Notes: generated by a model not told the origin, from the sequence alone. DNA of 64,000 nt from Bradyrhizobium sp. CB1717 (GCF_029714325.1 NZ_CP121666.1:8473501-8537500); one strand, 5' to 3'. Shown: positions 28,714-39,748, numbered from the stretch's first letter. A program made the numbers and translations.

Positions 28714-29978
28714 TCAGTTACGCTCGCCAGTCCCAAGAAGAGCAGCCGGAAGCATCACTCCCGCCGGTCGAGGAGCATATTGCGCCCGCGCCGCGCGTCT
28801 CGGTCCAGGCCTTCTGCGAGACCGTGGAGACGGCTGCCGCGGTGCAGTCGGCCGGCGAGGATCGCCGCCTCGGCAAAGCTCACCTGAAGATCCAGATGGG
28901 GGGCATGGCCGCCGCGATCGAAGCCTACCGCTCGGCGCCCACGCCGAACGTGATCGTGCTCGAGAGCGACGGCCGCAACGACCTCTTGGGCGGCCTCGAC
29001 CAGCTCGCCACCGTCTGCGACGCCGGCACCCGCGTGGTGGTGATCGGCCGCATCAACGACGTCACGCTCTATCGCGAGCTGGTGCGTCGCGGTGTCAGCG
29101 ACTACGTGCTCGCGCCGGTCGGCCCCATCGACGTCGTGCGCTCGATCTGCAACCTGTTTTCCGCACCGGAAGCCAAGGCGGTCGGCCGCATCATCGCGGT
29201 GGTCGGCGCCAAGGGCGGCGTCGGCGCATCCACCATCTCCCACAACGTCGCCTGGGCGATCGCGCGCGATCTCGCGATGGACGCGGTGGTCGCCGATCTC
29301 GACCTTGCCTTCGGCACCGCCGGGCTCGACTACAATCAGGACCCGCCGCAGGGCATTGCCGACGCTGTGTTCTCGCCCGATCGCGTCGATACCGCCTTCA
29401 TCGACCGTCTGCTGTCGAAATGCACCGACCACCTCAGCCTGCTGGCGGCGCCTGCCACGCTCGACCGGGTTTATGATTTCGGCACCGACGCCTTCGACGC
29501 CGTGTTCGACACGCTGCGCTCCACCATGCCGTGCATCGTGCTCGACATCCCGCACCAATGGTCGGGCTGGACCAAGCGCGCCCTGATCGGCGCGGACGAC
29601 ATCCTGATCGTGGCGGCGCCGGACCTCGCCAATCTGCGCAACACCAAGAACCTGTTCGACCTGCTGAAGGCCTCGCGCCCGAACGACCGGCCGCCGCTCT
29701 ACTGCCTGAACCAGGTCGGCGTCCCCAAGCGGCCCGAAATCGCCTCCACCGAGTTCGCCAAGGCGATCGAGAGCCAGCCGGTCGTCTCGATCCCGTTCGA
29801 GCCGCAGATCTTCGGCTCGGCAGCCAACAACGGCCAGATGATCGCGGAGATCTCTGCCAACCACAAGTCGATCGAGATGTTCCTCCAGATCGCCCAGCGC
29901 CTGACCGGCCGCAGCGAGACGAAGAAACAAAAGTCATCCTTGCTTTCACCCCTGATTGAGAAGTTGCGGGGAAAATAA
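28710..29978 (+). CDS. cpaE: Pilus polar-localisation ATPase-like protein CpaE (TadZ)
   Basis: A 422-residue MinD/ParA-superfamily protein. Response-regulator-like receiver region at about 65-155 (VVVIGRINDVTLYRELVRRG), then the ATPase fold with deviant Walker A VVGAKGGVGASTISHNVAWA, in which the second Lys/Thr of ParA is replaced, as is common in TadZ/CpaE. Later motifs include VADLDLAFGTAGLDYNQDPP and VLDIPHQWSGWTK. It recruits the pilus machine to the pole. Confidence 0.93.
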   Translation: MISYARQSQEEQPEASLPPVEEHIAPAPRVSVQAFCETVETAAAVQSAGEDRRLGKAHLKIQMGGMAAAIEAYRSAPTPNVIVLESDGRNDLLGGLDQLATVCDAGTRVVVIGRINDVTLYRELVRRGVSDYVLAPVGPIDVVRSICNLFSAPEAKAVGRIIAVVGAKGGVGASTISHNVAWAIARDLAMDAVVADLDLAFGTAGLDYNQDPPQGIADAVFSPDRVDTAFIDRLLSKCTDHLSLLAAPATLDRVYDFGTDAFDAVFDTLRSTMPCIVLDIPHQWSGWTKRALIGADDILIVAAPDLANLRNTKNLFDLLKASRPNDRPPLYCLNQVGVPKRPEIASTEFAKAIESQPVVSIPFEPQIFGSAANNGQMIAEISANHKSIEMFLQIAQRLTGRSETKKQKSSLLSPLIEKLRGK

Positions 29979-29999
29979 GCCGCCGCATGGAGTCGTTAA

Positions 30000-31469
<1,470 letters not shown>

Positions 31470-31485
31470 GTGGGTCAGCGACGCC

Positions 31486-32463
31486 ATGAACATGCAGGTC
31501 CTCGCCCTTGCCTTCCTCGCCACCGCCGCTGTCGGCGGCATCGCCTGGGTCTTCCTCTATCCGTTGCTGTCCGGAGAACGGCAGGCGGAGAACCGCCGCG
31601 CCTCGATCGCGCGCGCCGACGCGCCGGCGGCCAAGCAGACCGAAAAGAGCCAGCGCTCGCGCCGCGAGCAGGTCGAGAGCTCGCTCAAGGATCTCGAAGC
31701 ACGGCGTCAGCAGGAGAAAAGCGTTCCGCTCAGCGTCCGCCTGTCACAGGCGGGGCTGGACTGGACACCGCAGAAATTCTGGATCGTGTCCGCCGTCGTG
31801 GCGGGCGTGCTGTTCGCGGCCGCCATGTTCGTCGGCGGCGGCCTGCTCGGCGCCGCCGGCCTTGCCTTTGCCGGCGGCCTCGGCCTGCCGCGCTGGGCAC
31901 TCGGCTTCCTGAAGAATCGTCGCGAAGCCAAATTCCTGAAAGCGCTGCCCGACGCCGTCGACGTGATCGTCCGCGGCATCAAGGCGGGCCTGCCGCTGTT
32001 CGAATCGATCAAGGTCGTCGCCGCCGATTCGCCCGAGCCGCTGCGCAGCGAGTTCCTGGCGATCATCGAGACGCAGGCGATCGGCATGCCGCTCGGCGAA
32101 GCCTGCTCGCGCCTCTACGAACGCATGCCGCTGCCGGAAGCCAATTTCTTCGGGATCGTCATCTCGATCCAGCAGAAATCGGGCGGCAATCTCTCCGAAG
32201 CACTCGGCAACCTCTCCAAGGTGCTGCGCGACCGCAAGAAGATGAAGGAAAAGATCCAGGCGATGTCGATGGAAGCCAAGGCTTCGGCCGGCATCATCGG
32301 CTCGCTGCCGCCGATCGTGATGTTCCTCGTTTATCTCACGACGCCGCACTACATCTCGCTGCTGTGGACCCATCCTACCGGCCAGCTCATGCTGGTCGGC
32401 TGCGTCATCTGGATGTCGATCGGCATCATGGTGATGAAGAAGATGATCAACTTCGATTTCTGA
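31486..32463 (+). CDS. tadB: Inner-membrane pilus platform protein TadB
   Basis: A 325-residue GspF-like membrane protein. N-terminal TM about 3-22 (LALAFLATAAVGGIAWVFLY), a charged cytoplasmic linker, two TM at about 100-145, the T2SSF domain (ALPDAVDVIVRGIKAGLPLF, FFGIVISIQQKSGGNLSEAL) and C-terminal TM. ATG 31486 is chosen because it starts the first TM; an in-frame start at 31426 overlaps cpaF. Works with TadC and CpaF. Confidence 0.94.
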   Translation: MNMQVLALAFLATAAVGGIAWVFLYPLLSGERQAENRRASIARADAPAAKQTEKSQRSRREQVESSLKDLEARRQQEKSVPLSVRLSQAGLDWTPQKFWIVSAVVAGVLFAAAMFVGGGLLGAAGLAFAGGLGLPRWALGFLKNRREAKFLKALPDAVDVIVRGIKAGLPLFESIKVVAADSPEPLRSEFLAIIETQAIGMPLGEACSRLYERMPLPEANFFGIVISIQQKSGGNLSEALGNLSKVLRDRKKMKEKIQAMSMEAKASAGIIGSLPPIVMFLVYLTTPHYISLLWTHPTGQLMLVGCVIWMSIGIMVMKKMINFDF

Positions 32464-32472
32464 CGGTGGCGT

Positions 32473-33447
32473 ATGGTCGAATTTCTCGTTTCGAAACTTC
32501 ATGACGTCCGCTTCATGACCATGCTGCTGGCGGCCATCGCCGCCAGCGCCACCGTCTATACGCTGGTGATGCCGCTGTTCGCCGGCGAAGGCCTCTCCAA
32601 GCGCATGAAGGCGGTGGCAAGCGAACGCGAACGCATCCGGCAGCGCGAGCGCGACCGCCTCAACAAGAACGAAAAGGTCTCGCTGCGCCAGACGCCGAAG
32701 CAGATCGTCTCCAAGGTCGTCGAGGACTTCAACCTCACCAAATGGCTCGCGCAGGAAGCTGCCCGCGACAAGCTCATCATGGCGGGCTACCGCGGCCAGG
32801 CGCCCTACATCACCTTCCTGTTTGCGCGCATGGTCGCTCCGATCGTGCTGTTCATGGGCTCGATCCTGTACGTGTTCCTGATCGCGCACATGGACAAGCC
32901 GCTGCCGGTCAAGATCGGTATCTGCATCGGCGCCGCCTATGCCGGCCTCCAGGCGCCGATGCTGTTCCTCAAGAACGCGATCTCCAAGCGTCAGCTCTCG
33001 ATCAGGCGCGCCTTTCCCGACGCGCTCGACCTGCTGCTGATCTGCATCGAATCCGGCATGTCGGTCGAAATGGCGTTCCGGAGGGTCGCCACCGAGATCG
33101 TTGGCCAGTCGATCGCGCTGTCGGAAGAGTTCGCGCTGACCACCGCCGAGCTCTCATATTTGCAGGACCGCAAGGTCGCCTACGAGAACCTGGCCCGGCG
33201 CACCGGGCTCGAGGGCGTCAAATCGGTCTGTCTCGCGCTTCAGCAGGCGGAACGCTACGGCACGCCGCTCGGGCACTCGCTGCGCGTGATGGCGCAGGAG
33301 AACCGCGACATGCGCATGAACGAGGCCGAGAAGAAGGCCGCCGCGCTGCCGCCGAAGCTGACGGTGCCGATGATCCTGTTCTTCCTGCCGGTGCTGTTCG
33401 TCGTCATTCTCGGGCCGACCGGCATCAAGATCTCCGAGCTGCAGTAA
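32473..33447 (+). CDS. tadC: Inner-membrane pilus platform protein TadC
   Basis: A 324-residue GspF-like partner of TadB. N-terminal TM about 14-38, a charged segment, TM about 115-165, then the T2SSF domain (RRAFPDALDLLLICIESGMS, VCLALQQAERYGTPLGHSLR) and a last TM about 300-320. It lies 9 bp after tadB and is the last plus-strand gene of the locus. Confidence 0.94.
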   Translation: MVEFLVSKLHDVRFMTMLLAAIAASATVYTLVMPLFAGEGLSKRMKAVASERERIRQRERDRLNKNEKVSLRQTPKQIVSKVVEDFNLTKWLAQEAARDKLIMAGYRGQAPYITFLFARMVAPIVLFMGSILYVFLIAHMDKPLPVKIGICIGAAYAGLQAPMLFLKNAISKRQLSIRRAFPDALDLLLICIESGMSVEMAFRRVATEIVGQSIALSEEFALTTAELSYLQDRKVAYENLARRTGLEGVKSVCLALQQAERYGTPLGHSLRVMAQENRDMRMNEAEKKAAALPPKLTVPMILFFLPVLFVVILGPTGIKISELQ

Positions 33448-33454
33448 CGCGAAG

Positions 33455-33476
33455 GGCGGACCGCGTGCGGTCCGCC
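33455..33476. terminator. Convergent hairpin between tadC and tadD
   Basis: GGCGGACCGC (33455-33464) and GCGGTCCGCC (33467-33476) form a perfect 10-bp stem between two converging genes. No long T run follows on either strand. Confidence 0.5.
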
Positions 33477-33507
33477 TCGGCAATCAGGACGAGATAACGC
33501 GGGGCGA

Positions 33508-34329
33508 TCAGTCGGACTGACTGAGCGAGGCGACCGGCGTCCGCTTCGGCGCGCCGCGCTGGCCCTCGCTGCGGTTCAGCATGTCCTTGAGATAGGCAAC
33601 ATTGGCCGCGGCCTGGTCCGGCGGCAGGTCCGCCTTCACGATGGTCTCGGCCTCGGCGAAGCGGCCCTGGAGACCGACGACCAAGCCGAGATTCTGCCGC
33701 ACCCGGCTACTGGCGCGCGGCGATGCATAGGCCTGCCGCAGTGCCTCTTCGGCCTTGGGCAGGTCCTTCGACAGCATGTAGGACAGGCCGAGATTGGAGA
33801 GCACGCCGGGATCGCCCGGTGCGATCTTCAGTGCGCTCGCATAATAAGAGCGCGCCTCCTCGTGACGGCCCATCTGATCGAGCGCCGTGCCCTGGACCGA
33901 GAGCAGGCGCCAGTCCGGATTGTCGGGCGAATGCGCCTTCGACAACACGTCGAAGGCCTGCTGGAAATTGCCATTGTCGGCGAGCGCGCGGCCGTACTGG
34001 GCGAGCAGCGCCTTGTTACCGGGATTGGCGATGGTCGCCTGCTCCAGCACCGCGGCGGCTTGGGCGCGCTGGCCGTTGGCGCGCAGGGCCTGGCCATAGC
34101 CAAGCGCGGCCTCGGCGTCCTTGGGATTGGCACGGTAGCCCTCGCCATAGACCTCGACGGCGCGCGCGGGGTCGCTGGGAGCCGCCTCCGCGCGCGAACC
34201 GGTCGACCCGATCGAGCCGGTGACGTCGGAGAGCTTTGACATTGCCGTGCAGCCGCCGAGGCTGATCGCCACCATCGCGACCAGCGAGGCAGACGCAAGA
34301 AGCCGGGCAGGACTGAACCGTTGACGCAT
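33508..34329 (-). CDS. tadD: Tetratricopeptide lipoprotein TadD-like
   Basis: A 273-residue lipoprotein with signal RLLASASLVAMVAISLGGC (lipobox Cys27) and about four TPR units in residues 60-220, for example AEAALGYGQALRANGQRAQA, NLGLSYMLSKDLPKAEEALR and NLGLVVGLQGRFAEAETIVK. TadD acts in pilus assembly, probably as a pilotin-like or scaffold protein. It converges with tadC, so it is expressed separately from the rest of the tad genes. Confidence 0.9.
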   Translation of the reverse strand: MRQRFSPARLLASASLVAMVAISLGGCTAMSKLSDVTGSIGSTGSRAEAAPSDPARAVEVYGEGYRANPKDAEAALGYGQALRANGQRAQAAAVLEQATIANPGNKALLAQYGRALADNGNFQQAFDVLSKAHSPDNPDWRLLSVQGTALDQMGRHEEARSYYASALKIAPGDPGVLSNLGLSYMLSKDLPKAEEALRQAYASPRASSRVRQNLGLVVGLQGRFAEAETIVKADLPPDQAAANVAYLKDMLNRSEGQRGAPKRTPVASLSQSD

Positions 34330-34414
34330 GACGCTTTGACTCTCGAGCGGATGGATCGAGCCGAACGCGCCAGCAATAGACTGTTAACCCTAATGGCCGG
34401 TTAACGCCGGGCCC

Positions 34415-35911
34415 TCATGGCGGCGTCGGTGGCGGGGCCTCGCCACCGAGCCCCAGATCGAGGCCGAGCTCCTTCATTTGCTCGTTGATGTCCCGCAGCA
34501 GTTGCAGCACCTGCGCCTCGGCCTCGGTGCCCGTGCGTGGCATTCCCTGGCATTCGCGCCGGAGGTCCTCACGGCTGACCACACGCCGCGCAAGGAGCTC
34601 GTCGAGCTGAAGCTGATCGATGCCGAGCACGCCGGCGGATTGCTCGACCAACCGGCGCAGCAGCACCGCTACCGCGGCAACCGCGTCGGCGGCGCCATGC
34701 CTGGTCCCCGACCTCGAGAACTTGCGGTCGACATCGGCCCAGGCCTGAGAGGTGACGAGATAGGTGTGGAGCGCATTCACCGAACCCGGCTCGCCGTCGG
34801 CGTAGAAGTCACGGCGCATCAGGAGCCGGCGCGCCAGTGCCGCCACCTGATCCCGCCTCAGTGTCGCGATTGAAGCAATCTCGATCGCCGTCTGGACGGC
34901 CGGATCGCGGGAATAATCCCGCCCTGCCGGCAGGCGGATGACGCCGTCCGGCAGGTTCGAGTCGAGCAGGCGGAAGCCGCCACCATTGCGCGGTCGCGAA
35001 TGGCGCGCGATCGCAAATCCATAGTCCGAAGAGCCGGCATCGGACATTGGGCCAAAATGGATGATGTTGAATCCGGCATCGTCGCCGCCCTGCCCGGTCG
35101 AGGACGGACAGGACAGCACGTAGACGGTGCGCCAGAACGCTTCACTGCCGTTGCTCCGCGTCGCGCGCGGATCGGGAATCGAATAGCGGGTCAGTCCCTC
35201 GACATGCCGGTGACCGTGCAGGACCAGATCGACGTTAAGCGAGGTCGCCGCTTCAAGGAAGGTCGCGGGAGCGGCGAGATACATCAGCGGCTCGTCCGGA
35301 GCGCCGAGGAACCGCTTTGCCTCGCCGGTCGCCTGCGGCAGCGGATGATGGTGCATCGCCAGCACCCGCACCAGGTTTTCGGCCGGCTCGAAATAATCGG
35401 CGCGTCCAGCCGATCCAAGGCTGCCTGCAAGCTCGACACTCAGCCGGGCGGAATCGGCAACCATGGCGCCGTAGGAGCCCTGGTCGATCGTGCCACTCGC
35501 CAGCGTCGTGAGGCTTGCGCGGTTCGAATCCAGCAGCACCAGATCAAGGCCGGCCTGGCGGTAGTAGACGCTCTTCGAGGTCCGCGGCAGATGCAGGTAA
35601 TCGTAGACATCGTGACGGCCCGCACGCTGGCTCGCCCGCTTGACGTCGTGATTGCCGGCGACCGCCTGGATGTCGGTGAACAGCCCGGTCTGCCGGAAGG
35701 ACGCGATGACCGAGAGCGCTTCGTCGAGCGCGCGCGGCGTTGGATCGTCGACGAGATCGCCCGTGATCAGCAGGATGCGATCGGGAACGTCGGCGAAGTC
35801 CGCCATGCTCCCGCGCAGAGCAGTGCCAAGCGCCTCTATTGTCGCGAGCAGCCGGCCTGACCCGTCCAGATGCAGGTCGGAGATCTGCGCAATAACGAAC
35901 GATCTATCCAT
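34415..35911 (-). CDS. Metallophosphoesterase (calcineurin-like)
   Basis: A 498-residue protein with a clear metallophosphatase domain in residues 1-260: AQISDLHLDG, ITGDLVDDPTPRALDEA, VAGNHDVKRASQR, LAMHHHPLPQ and LVLHGHRHVEGLTRY supply the metal ligands. The remaining 240 residues are a less conserved helical region. ATG 35911 begins MDRSFVIAQISDLHL; the upstream frame to 36088 is not favoured. The substrate (phosphodiester or cyclic nucleotide) is not shown. Confidence 0.88.
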   Translation of the reverse strand: MDRSFVIAQISDLHLDGSGRLLATIEALGTALRGSMADFADVPDRILLITGDLVDDPTPRALDEALSVIASFRQTGLFTDIQAVAGNHDVKRASQRAGRHDVYDYLHLPRTSKSVYYRQAGLDLVLLDSNRASLTTLASGTIDQGSYGAMVADSARLSVELAGSLGSAGRADYFEPAENLVRVLAMHHHPLPQATGEAKRFLGAPDEPLMYLAAPATFLEAATSLNVDLVLHGHRHVEGLTRYSIPDPRATRSNGSEAFWRTVYVLSCPSSTGQGGDDAGFNIIHFGPMSDAGSSDYGFAIARHSRPRNGGGFRLLDSNLPDGVIRLPAGRDYSRDPAVQTAIEIASIATLRRDQVAALARRLLMRRDFYADGEPGSVNALHTYLVTSQAWADVDRKFSRSGTRHGAADAVAAVAVLLRRLVEQSAGVLGIDQLQLDELLARRVVSREDLRRECQGMPRTGTEAEAQVLQLLRDINEQMKELGLDLGLGGEAPPPTPP

Positions 35912-36186
35912 TTTGCGCCGCTCATTGCGAATGCTGCGCCGCCCAAAACGATGAGAGAAATTGCCTTCGACGAATAGCTTGATGCCGGTCTCAGCCCGGG
36001 CAAGGATCACCCGGGGGCAACCGCATTCCTGCGCTCGATGCGTGCAGAAATGCACGGCACAATCTAAAATGTTCGCCAATAATGCCACAACCGCAGCGCT
36101 AGTAAAGCCCTGCGACCGCGCTCTCGTGAACGGCAGTTCTCAACGTGGATACGAGAGCTGCCGCACAGCGGTTTCGTTTCGTCCGA

Positions 36187-36390
36187 TCAATATTCGATGG
36201 CAAGCCGCTTGCGGATTTCGTCGACGCGCTTGTCGAGCGCATCGAAGCGCGCGTGGACGGAGCGATCGTGAAGATAAAAGACGTAGCCGCCGGCAAGGAA
36301 GGCAAAGATCCAATGATGATGCTCGACATAGCCAAAGATCGCCTCGACGGCCTGGCCGATGAATGTGACCACGCTCCACAGAAATTCCAT
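36187..36390 (-). CDS. Small single-pass membrane protein with C-terminal helix
   Basis: A 67-residue protein, MEFLWSVVTFIGQAVEAIFG then HHHWIFAFLAGGYVFYLHDR (TM) and a charged helix RFDALDKRVDEIRKRLAIEY likely to form a coiled coil. ATG 36390 has a near-perfect GGGAGGAAATGCA upstream, which decides the start over the longer frame to 36624. Not recognised. It is divergent from the M17 aminopeptidase gene. Confidence 0.72.
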   Translation of the reverse strand: MEFLWSVVTFIGQAVEAIFGYVEHHHWIFAFLAGGYVFYLHDRSVHARFDALDKRVDEIRKRLAIEY

Positions 36391-36596
36391 TGCATTTCCT
36401 CCCGGCAGGCCTCGCCTTTCGGCTGCCGGCGATCTCCGTACGCCTGACAGCCATTGCCGGAACCTAGCATGGCCCACTTGCTGCGAGTAGCGGCTCACCG
36501 AGCGGTGACGGCAAAGCCGATTGCGGCCACGGCAAAACTCTGCGAAGTCTTCTGGAGTTCGCATGACCTGCCTGACCTGACGATCCGGACCCGCCA

Positions 36597-37970
36597 ATGC
36601 CCTCTGTCTTCGAGACGTCCTCAACCGCCATTCCGATCACCTTCGTCACCAAGTCGAACTGGGAAGGGTTGCGTGAGACGCTGTCGCCGGCGCAACGCCA
36701 GTTCGCGATCGCCAGCGCTTATTCCGCCAAGCCCGGCGGTTATCTCGCGCTGCCCGCATCCGATGGGGCGATCGCACAAGTGCTGTTCGGCCTCGAGGAC
36801 GAAGGAGCAAGATCGCGCGACCTGTTCCGGCCGGGCGCCCTGCCCGGCCTGTTGCCGCCGGGGACCTATCGCTTCGCCAATGCACCGCACGATCCACGGC
36901 TCGCCGCGCTCGCTTTTGCACTGGGGTGCTACCGCTTTTCCCGCTACCGCAAGGCCGAAAGGCCCGAGGTCCGCCTGGTGCCGCCCGACGGCGTCGATGC
37001 CGCCGAGATCGATCGCATCGCGGACGCTGCGATGCTGGCGCGCGATCTCATCAACACGCCCTCCAACGACATGGGTCCCGAGCAGCTCGCCGCGGCCGCG
37101 CAAGCGCTCGCCACCGAGTTCGGCGCGAGCTTTGCCTGCACCATCGGTGAAGACCTGGAGAAGGACTTTCCGCTGATCCATGCCGTCGGCATGGCCTCCG
37201 ACCGCGCACCGCGCCTGATCGATATCGGCTGGGGCGATCCTGATCATCCCAAGGTGACGCTGGTCGGCAAGGGCGTGTGCTTCGACACCGGCGGGCTCGA
37301 CCTCAAGCCGTCGAGCGGCATGCTGATCATGAAGAAGGATATGGGCGGCGCCGCCAACGTGCTGGCGCTGGCGCGCATGGTGATGGACGCGAAGCTGAAG
37401 GTACGGCTGCGCGTGCTGATCCCGGCGGTGGAAAACGCGGTCGCCGGCAACGCCTTCCGCCCCCTCGACATCTTTACCTCGCGCAAAGGGATCACGGTCG
37501 AGATCGGCAACACGGATGCGGAAGGCCGGCTTGTACTCGCCGACGCACTGGCGCTGGCCGATGAGGAAAAACCCGACCTGCTGATTGATCTCGGCACGCT
37601 GACGGGCGCCGCGCGTGTCGCGCTGGGGCCGGATTTACCGCCCTTTTACACCAATGATGAGACGCTGGCCGTCGACGTCGCGCGCTGCGCGGTGAAGGAG
37701 AACGATCCGTTGTGGCGCATGCCGCTGTGGCCGCCTTACGATGCGTGGCTGGACTCCAAGACCGCCACCATCACCAACGCGCCATCCGGCGGTTTTGCCG
37801 GCTCGATCACCTGCGCGCTGTTCCTGCAGCGCTTCGTCGAGCACGCCGGAAGCTGGCTGCATGTCGACATCTATGGCTGGACACCGTCAGCCAAGCCGGC
37901 ACGGCCCGAGGGCGGCGAGTGCCAGGCCGCGCGCGCCATCTACGCATTGCTGAGCGAGCGCTATGCGTGA
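36597..37970 (+). CDS. M17-family leucyl aminopeptidase
   Basis: A 457-residue cytoplasmic dizinc aminopeptidase that releases N-terminal residues from peptides. The catalytic domain has VGKGVCFDTGGLDLKPSSGM, MLIMKKDMGGAANVLAL, the signature GNTDAEGRLVLADALALAD, and LIDLGTLTGAARVALG. It is shorter than E. coli PepA and close to PepB-like or 'leucyl aminopeptidase family' proteins of rhizobia. It overlaps the NlpC/P60 gene by 8 bp, suggesting a joint role in peptide and peptidoglycan turnover. Confidence 0.92.
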   Translation: MPSVFETSSTAIPITFVTKSNWEGLRETLSPAQRQFAIASAYSAKPGGYLALPASDGAIAQVLFGLEDEGARSRDLFRPGALPGLLPPGTYRFANAPHDPRLAALAFALGCYRFSRYRKAERPEVRLVPPDGVDAAEIDRIADAAMLARDLINTPSNDMGPEQLAAAAQALATEFGASFACTIGEDLEKDFPLIHAVGMASDRAPRLIDIGWGDPDHPKVTLVGKGVCFDTGGLDLKPSSGMLIMKKDMGGAANVLALARMVMDAKLKVRLRVLIPAVENAVAGNAFRPLDIFTSRKGITVEIGNTDAEGRLVLADALALADEEKPDLLIDLGTLTGAARVALGPDLPPFYTNDETLAVDVARCAVKENDPLWRMPLWPPYDAWLDSKTATITNAPSGGFAGSITCALFLQRFVEHAGSWLHVDIYGWTPSAKPARPEGGECQAARAIYALLSERYA

Positions 37971-38817
37971 TCCAGGATACGACCCAAGGCTGACGCCGGC
38001 GCGGGGCGACCTCGCCGCCAAATACCTCGAAGGCAAGGTCGAGGCGGACCGTTTCGTCGAGGGTGAAGAGTTCGAGGTGGTCGAACCGATCGCTTCCGTG
38101 CGTGAGCAGCCGTCCTCAGGCGCGATGCTGATGACAGAGGCACTGCGCGGCGAGCGCATCACGGTCTACGATCGCAACGGCGAAGGCTGGGCCTGGGGCC
38201 AGCTCAATGGCGATGGCTATGTCGGCTGGCTGCCGGATGCCGCGCTGACGAAGCCGGCGGCCGCGCCGACGCACAAGGTCAGCGCACTGCGGACGTTCGC
38301 CTTCCCCGGTCCTTCCATCAAGCTGCCGCCAGCCGCTACGCTCGTGATGGGATCGAAGCTCGTGGTGGCGCGCGAGGAGGGCAGCTTCGCCGTGACGCGC
38401 GATGGGACCTTCGTGCCGAAGACGCACCTCGCCCTGCTCGATCACCGCGAGCTGGACTTCGTTGCCGTCGCCGAGCGCTTCGTCGGCACGCCCTATCTGT
38501 GGGGCGGCAAGAGCAGCCTCGGCATCGATTGCTCGGGTCTCGTGCAGGTGTCCTTGACCGCTTCCGGCATCGGCTGTCCACGCGACAGCGACATGCAGCT
38601 CGCTGGGCTCGGCCGCGCGCTGGAGCCGCACGAGCGGGGCAGTTTGCTGCGCGGCGATCTGATCTTCTGGAAGGGTCATGTCGCGATCGTCCGCGATGCC
38701 AGCTCGATGGTTCACGCCAATGCGCATCATATGGCGACCGTGATCGAGCCGATCGCGCCGGCGATTGCGCGGATCAAAGCGGCCGGCAGCGAGGTCGTTG
38801 CGGTCAAGCGGCTGTAG
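37963..38817 (+). CDS. NlpC/P60 cell-wall hydrolase with SH3-like domains
   Basis: A 284-residue cysteine peptidase of the gamma-D-Glu-dipeptidase type. Two bacterial SH3-like segments at about 45-150 (VREQPSSGAMLMTEALRGER, WAWGQLNGDGYVGWLPDAAL) precede the NlpC/P60 domain, with catalytic Cys in LGIDCSGLVQVSLTASG, His in WKGHVAIVRDASSMVHANAH. No signal peptide is visible, so it may act on imported muropeptides together with the overlapping aminopeptidase. Confidence 0.9.
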   Translation: MRDPGYDPRLTPARGDLAAKYLEGKVEADRFVEGEEFEVVEPIASVREQPSSGAMLMTEALRGERITVYDRNGEGWAWGQLNGDGYVGWLPDAALTKPAAAPTHKVSALRTFAFPGPSIKLPPAATLVMGSKLVVAREEGSFAVTRDGTFVPKTHLALLDHRELDFVAVAERFVGTPYLWGGKSSLGIDCSGLVQVSLTASGIGCPRDSDMQLAGLGRALEPHERGSLLRGDLIFWKGHVAIVRDASSMVHANAHHMATVIEPIAPAIARIKAAGSEVVAVKRL

Positions 38818-39102
38818 GGTATCCACCACAACTTGCCGCGTCCGCTTTACTTACGGTAGGCGATGTCGAAATCGATATGGCCGCAGATATTACTGTGAAT
38901 ATTTGAACGGAGCCGACTGCGACATTCCAGCGCAGATAGAACCGGGAGTCTCAACAAGCTCTCAGGGAACACACGCAGCATCACTCGGGCAACCCGCCGC
39001 CGGCTGATAGCACCTCGCGGCGCAGCTACGGAACAACGTTACAACTGAGAGATTTGCGGAACGAAACGCGTCGTCGATCTTTCTCTGGCTTTGGGAGGTC
39101 CC

Positions 39103-39396
39103 ATGAGTTCTCAAGCCAGAGAAGGCGCGTGTGCATTCGCTTGGCGGAACTATTTGCTGATCCATAGCGGCATCGGCGAGGATGATAACAGGCGTTCCGC
39201 CCTCTTCCGCTACATCGCCGATCTTCGCGATATCGGCGAAGATGACTTCGATCTCCTGCAAATAGCCGCAGTCGCTTATTTGAAAAAATTGGATGAACTG
39301 CATGACGACCAATGCGCGCGCCTCGCGGCAGACCAAGTCTTGGCCGAGTGCTTGGAAGCGCGCATTCACAACCGGAGAGGTGACATTAGGCCATAA
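39103..39396 (+). CDS. Hypothetical protein, 97 residues
   Basis: Soluble, helical and acidic: MSSQAREGACAFAWRNYLLI, SALFRYIADLRDIGEDDFDL, LLQIAAVAYLKKLDELHDDQ. ATG 39103 has GGGAGG 5 nt upstream, which supports both the gene and the start. No family recognised. It is followed 25 bp later by another small gene on the same strand, and the two may form a small operon. The 285-base gap before it (38818-39102) shows nothing else. Confidence 0.65.
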   Translation: MSSQAREGACAFAWRNYLLIHSGIGEDDNRRSALFRYIADLRDIGEDDFDLLQIAAVAYLKKLDELHDDQCARLAADQVLAECLEARIHNRRGDIRP

Positions 39397-39421
39397 CACC
39401 CAGAGCGAAGGAGCGAATACG

Positions 39422-39649
39422 ATGGCAGACAAGACCCCTATCGCAAACGATCTCGCGCGCGATCCACAACGGCGCATCGCCGCAACGACAGCAATCGGCA
39501 TGAATGCCTTGAAGCCGATAATCCACTTTCAGGCCTCGATGCTGAGGATGTGGGCCGATAGTATCGAGAAGTTCGCGGGCAATTACGAAAAGAAGCTGGA
39601 CGAAACAGCGACCACGGTCGAGGAACGCGACAAGGAACGCGCCGCGTAG
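39422..39649 (+). CDS. Hypothetical phasin-like small protein, 75 residues
   Basis: Polar N-terminus (MADKTPIANDLARDPQRRIA), then an amphipathic helix IIHFQASMLRMWADSIEKFA and a charged C-terminal helix NYEKKLDETATTVEERDKER. The pattern is similar to small phasin-like proteins that coat storage granules, but the match is only in style. ATG 39422 follows AAGGAG. No function can be assigned. Confidence 0.6.
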   Translation: MADKTPIANDLARDPQRRIAATTAIGMNALKPIIHFQASMLRMWADSIEKFAGNYEKKLDETATTVEERDKERAA

Positions 39650-39748
39650 ATCAACTCGACTGGTAGACTGGTAGGTGCAAACCCGCTTTTGGCTACAAGC
39701 AGAAGCATGCCCGGGGACGCGCTACGCGCGCCCCCTGAATGACGAACG

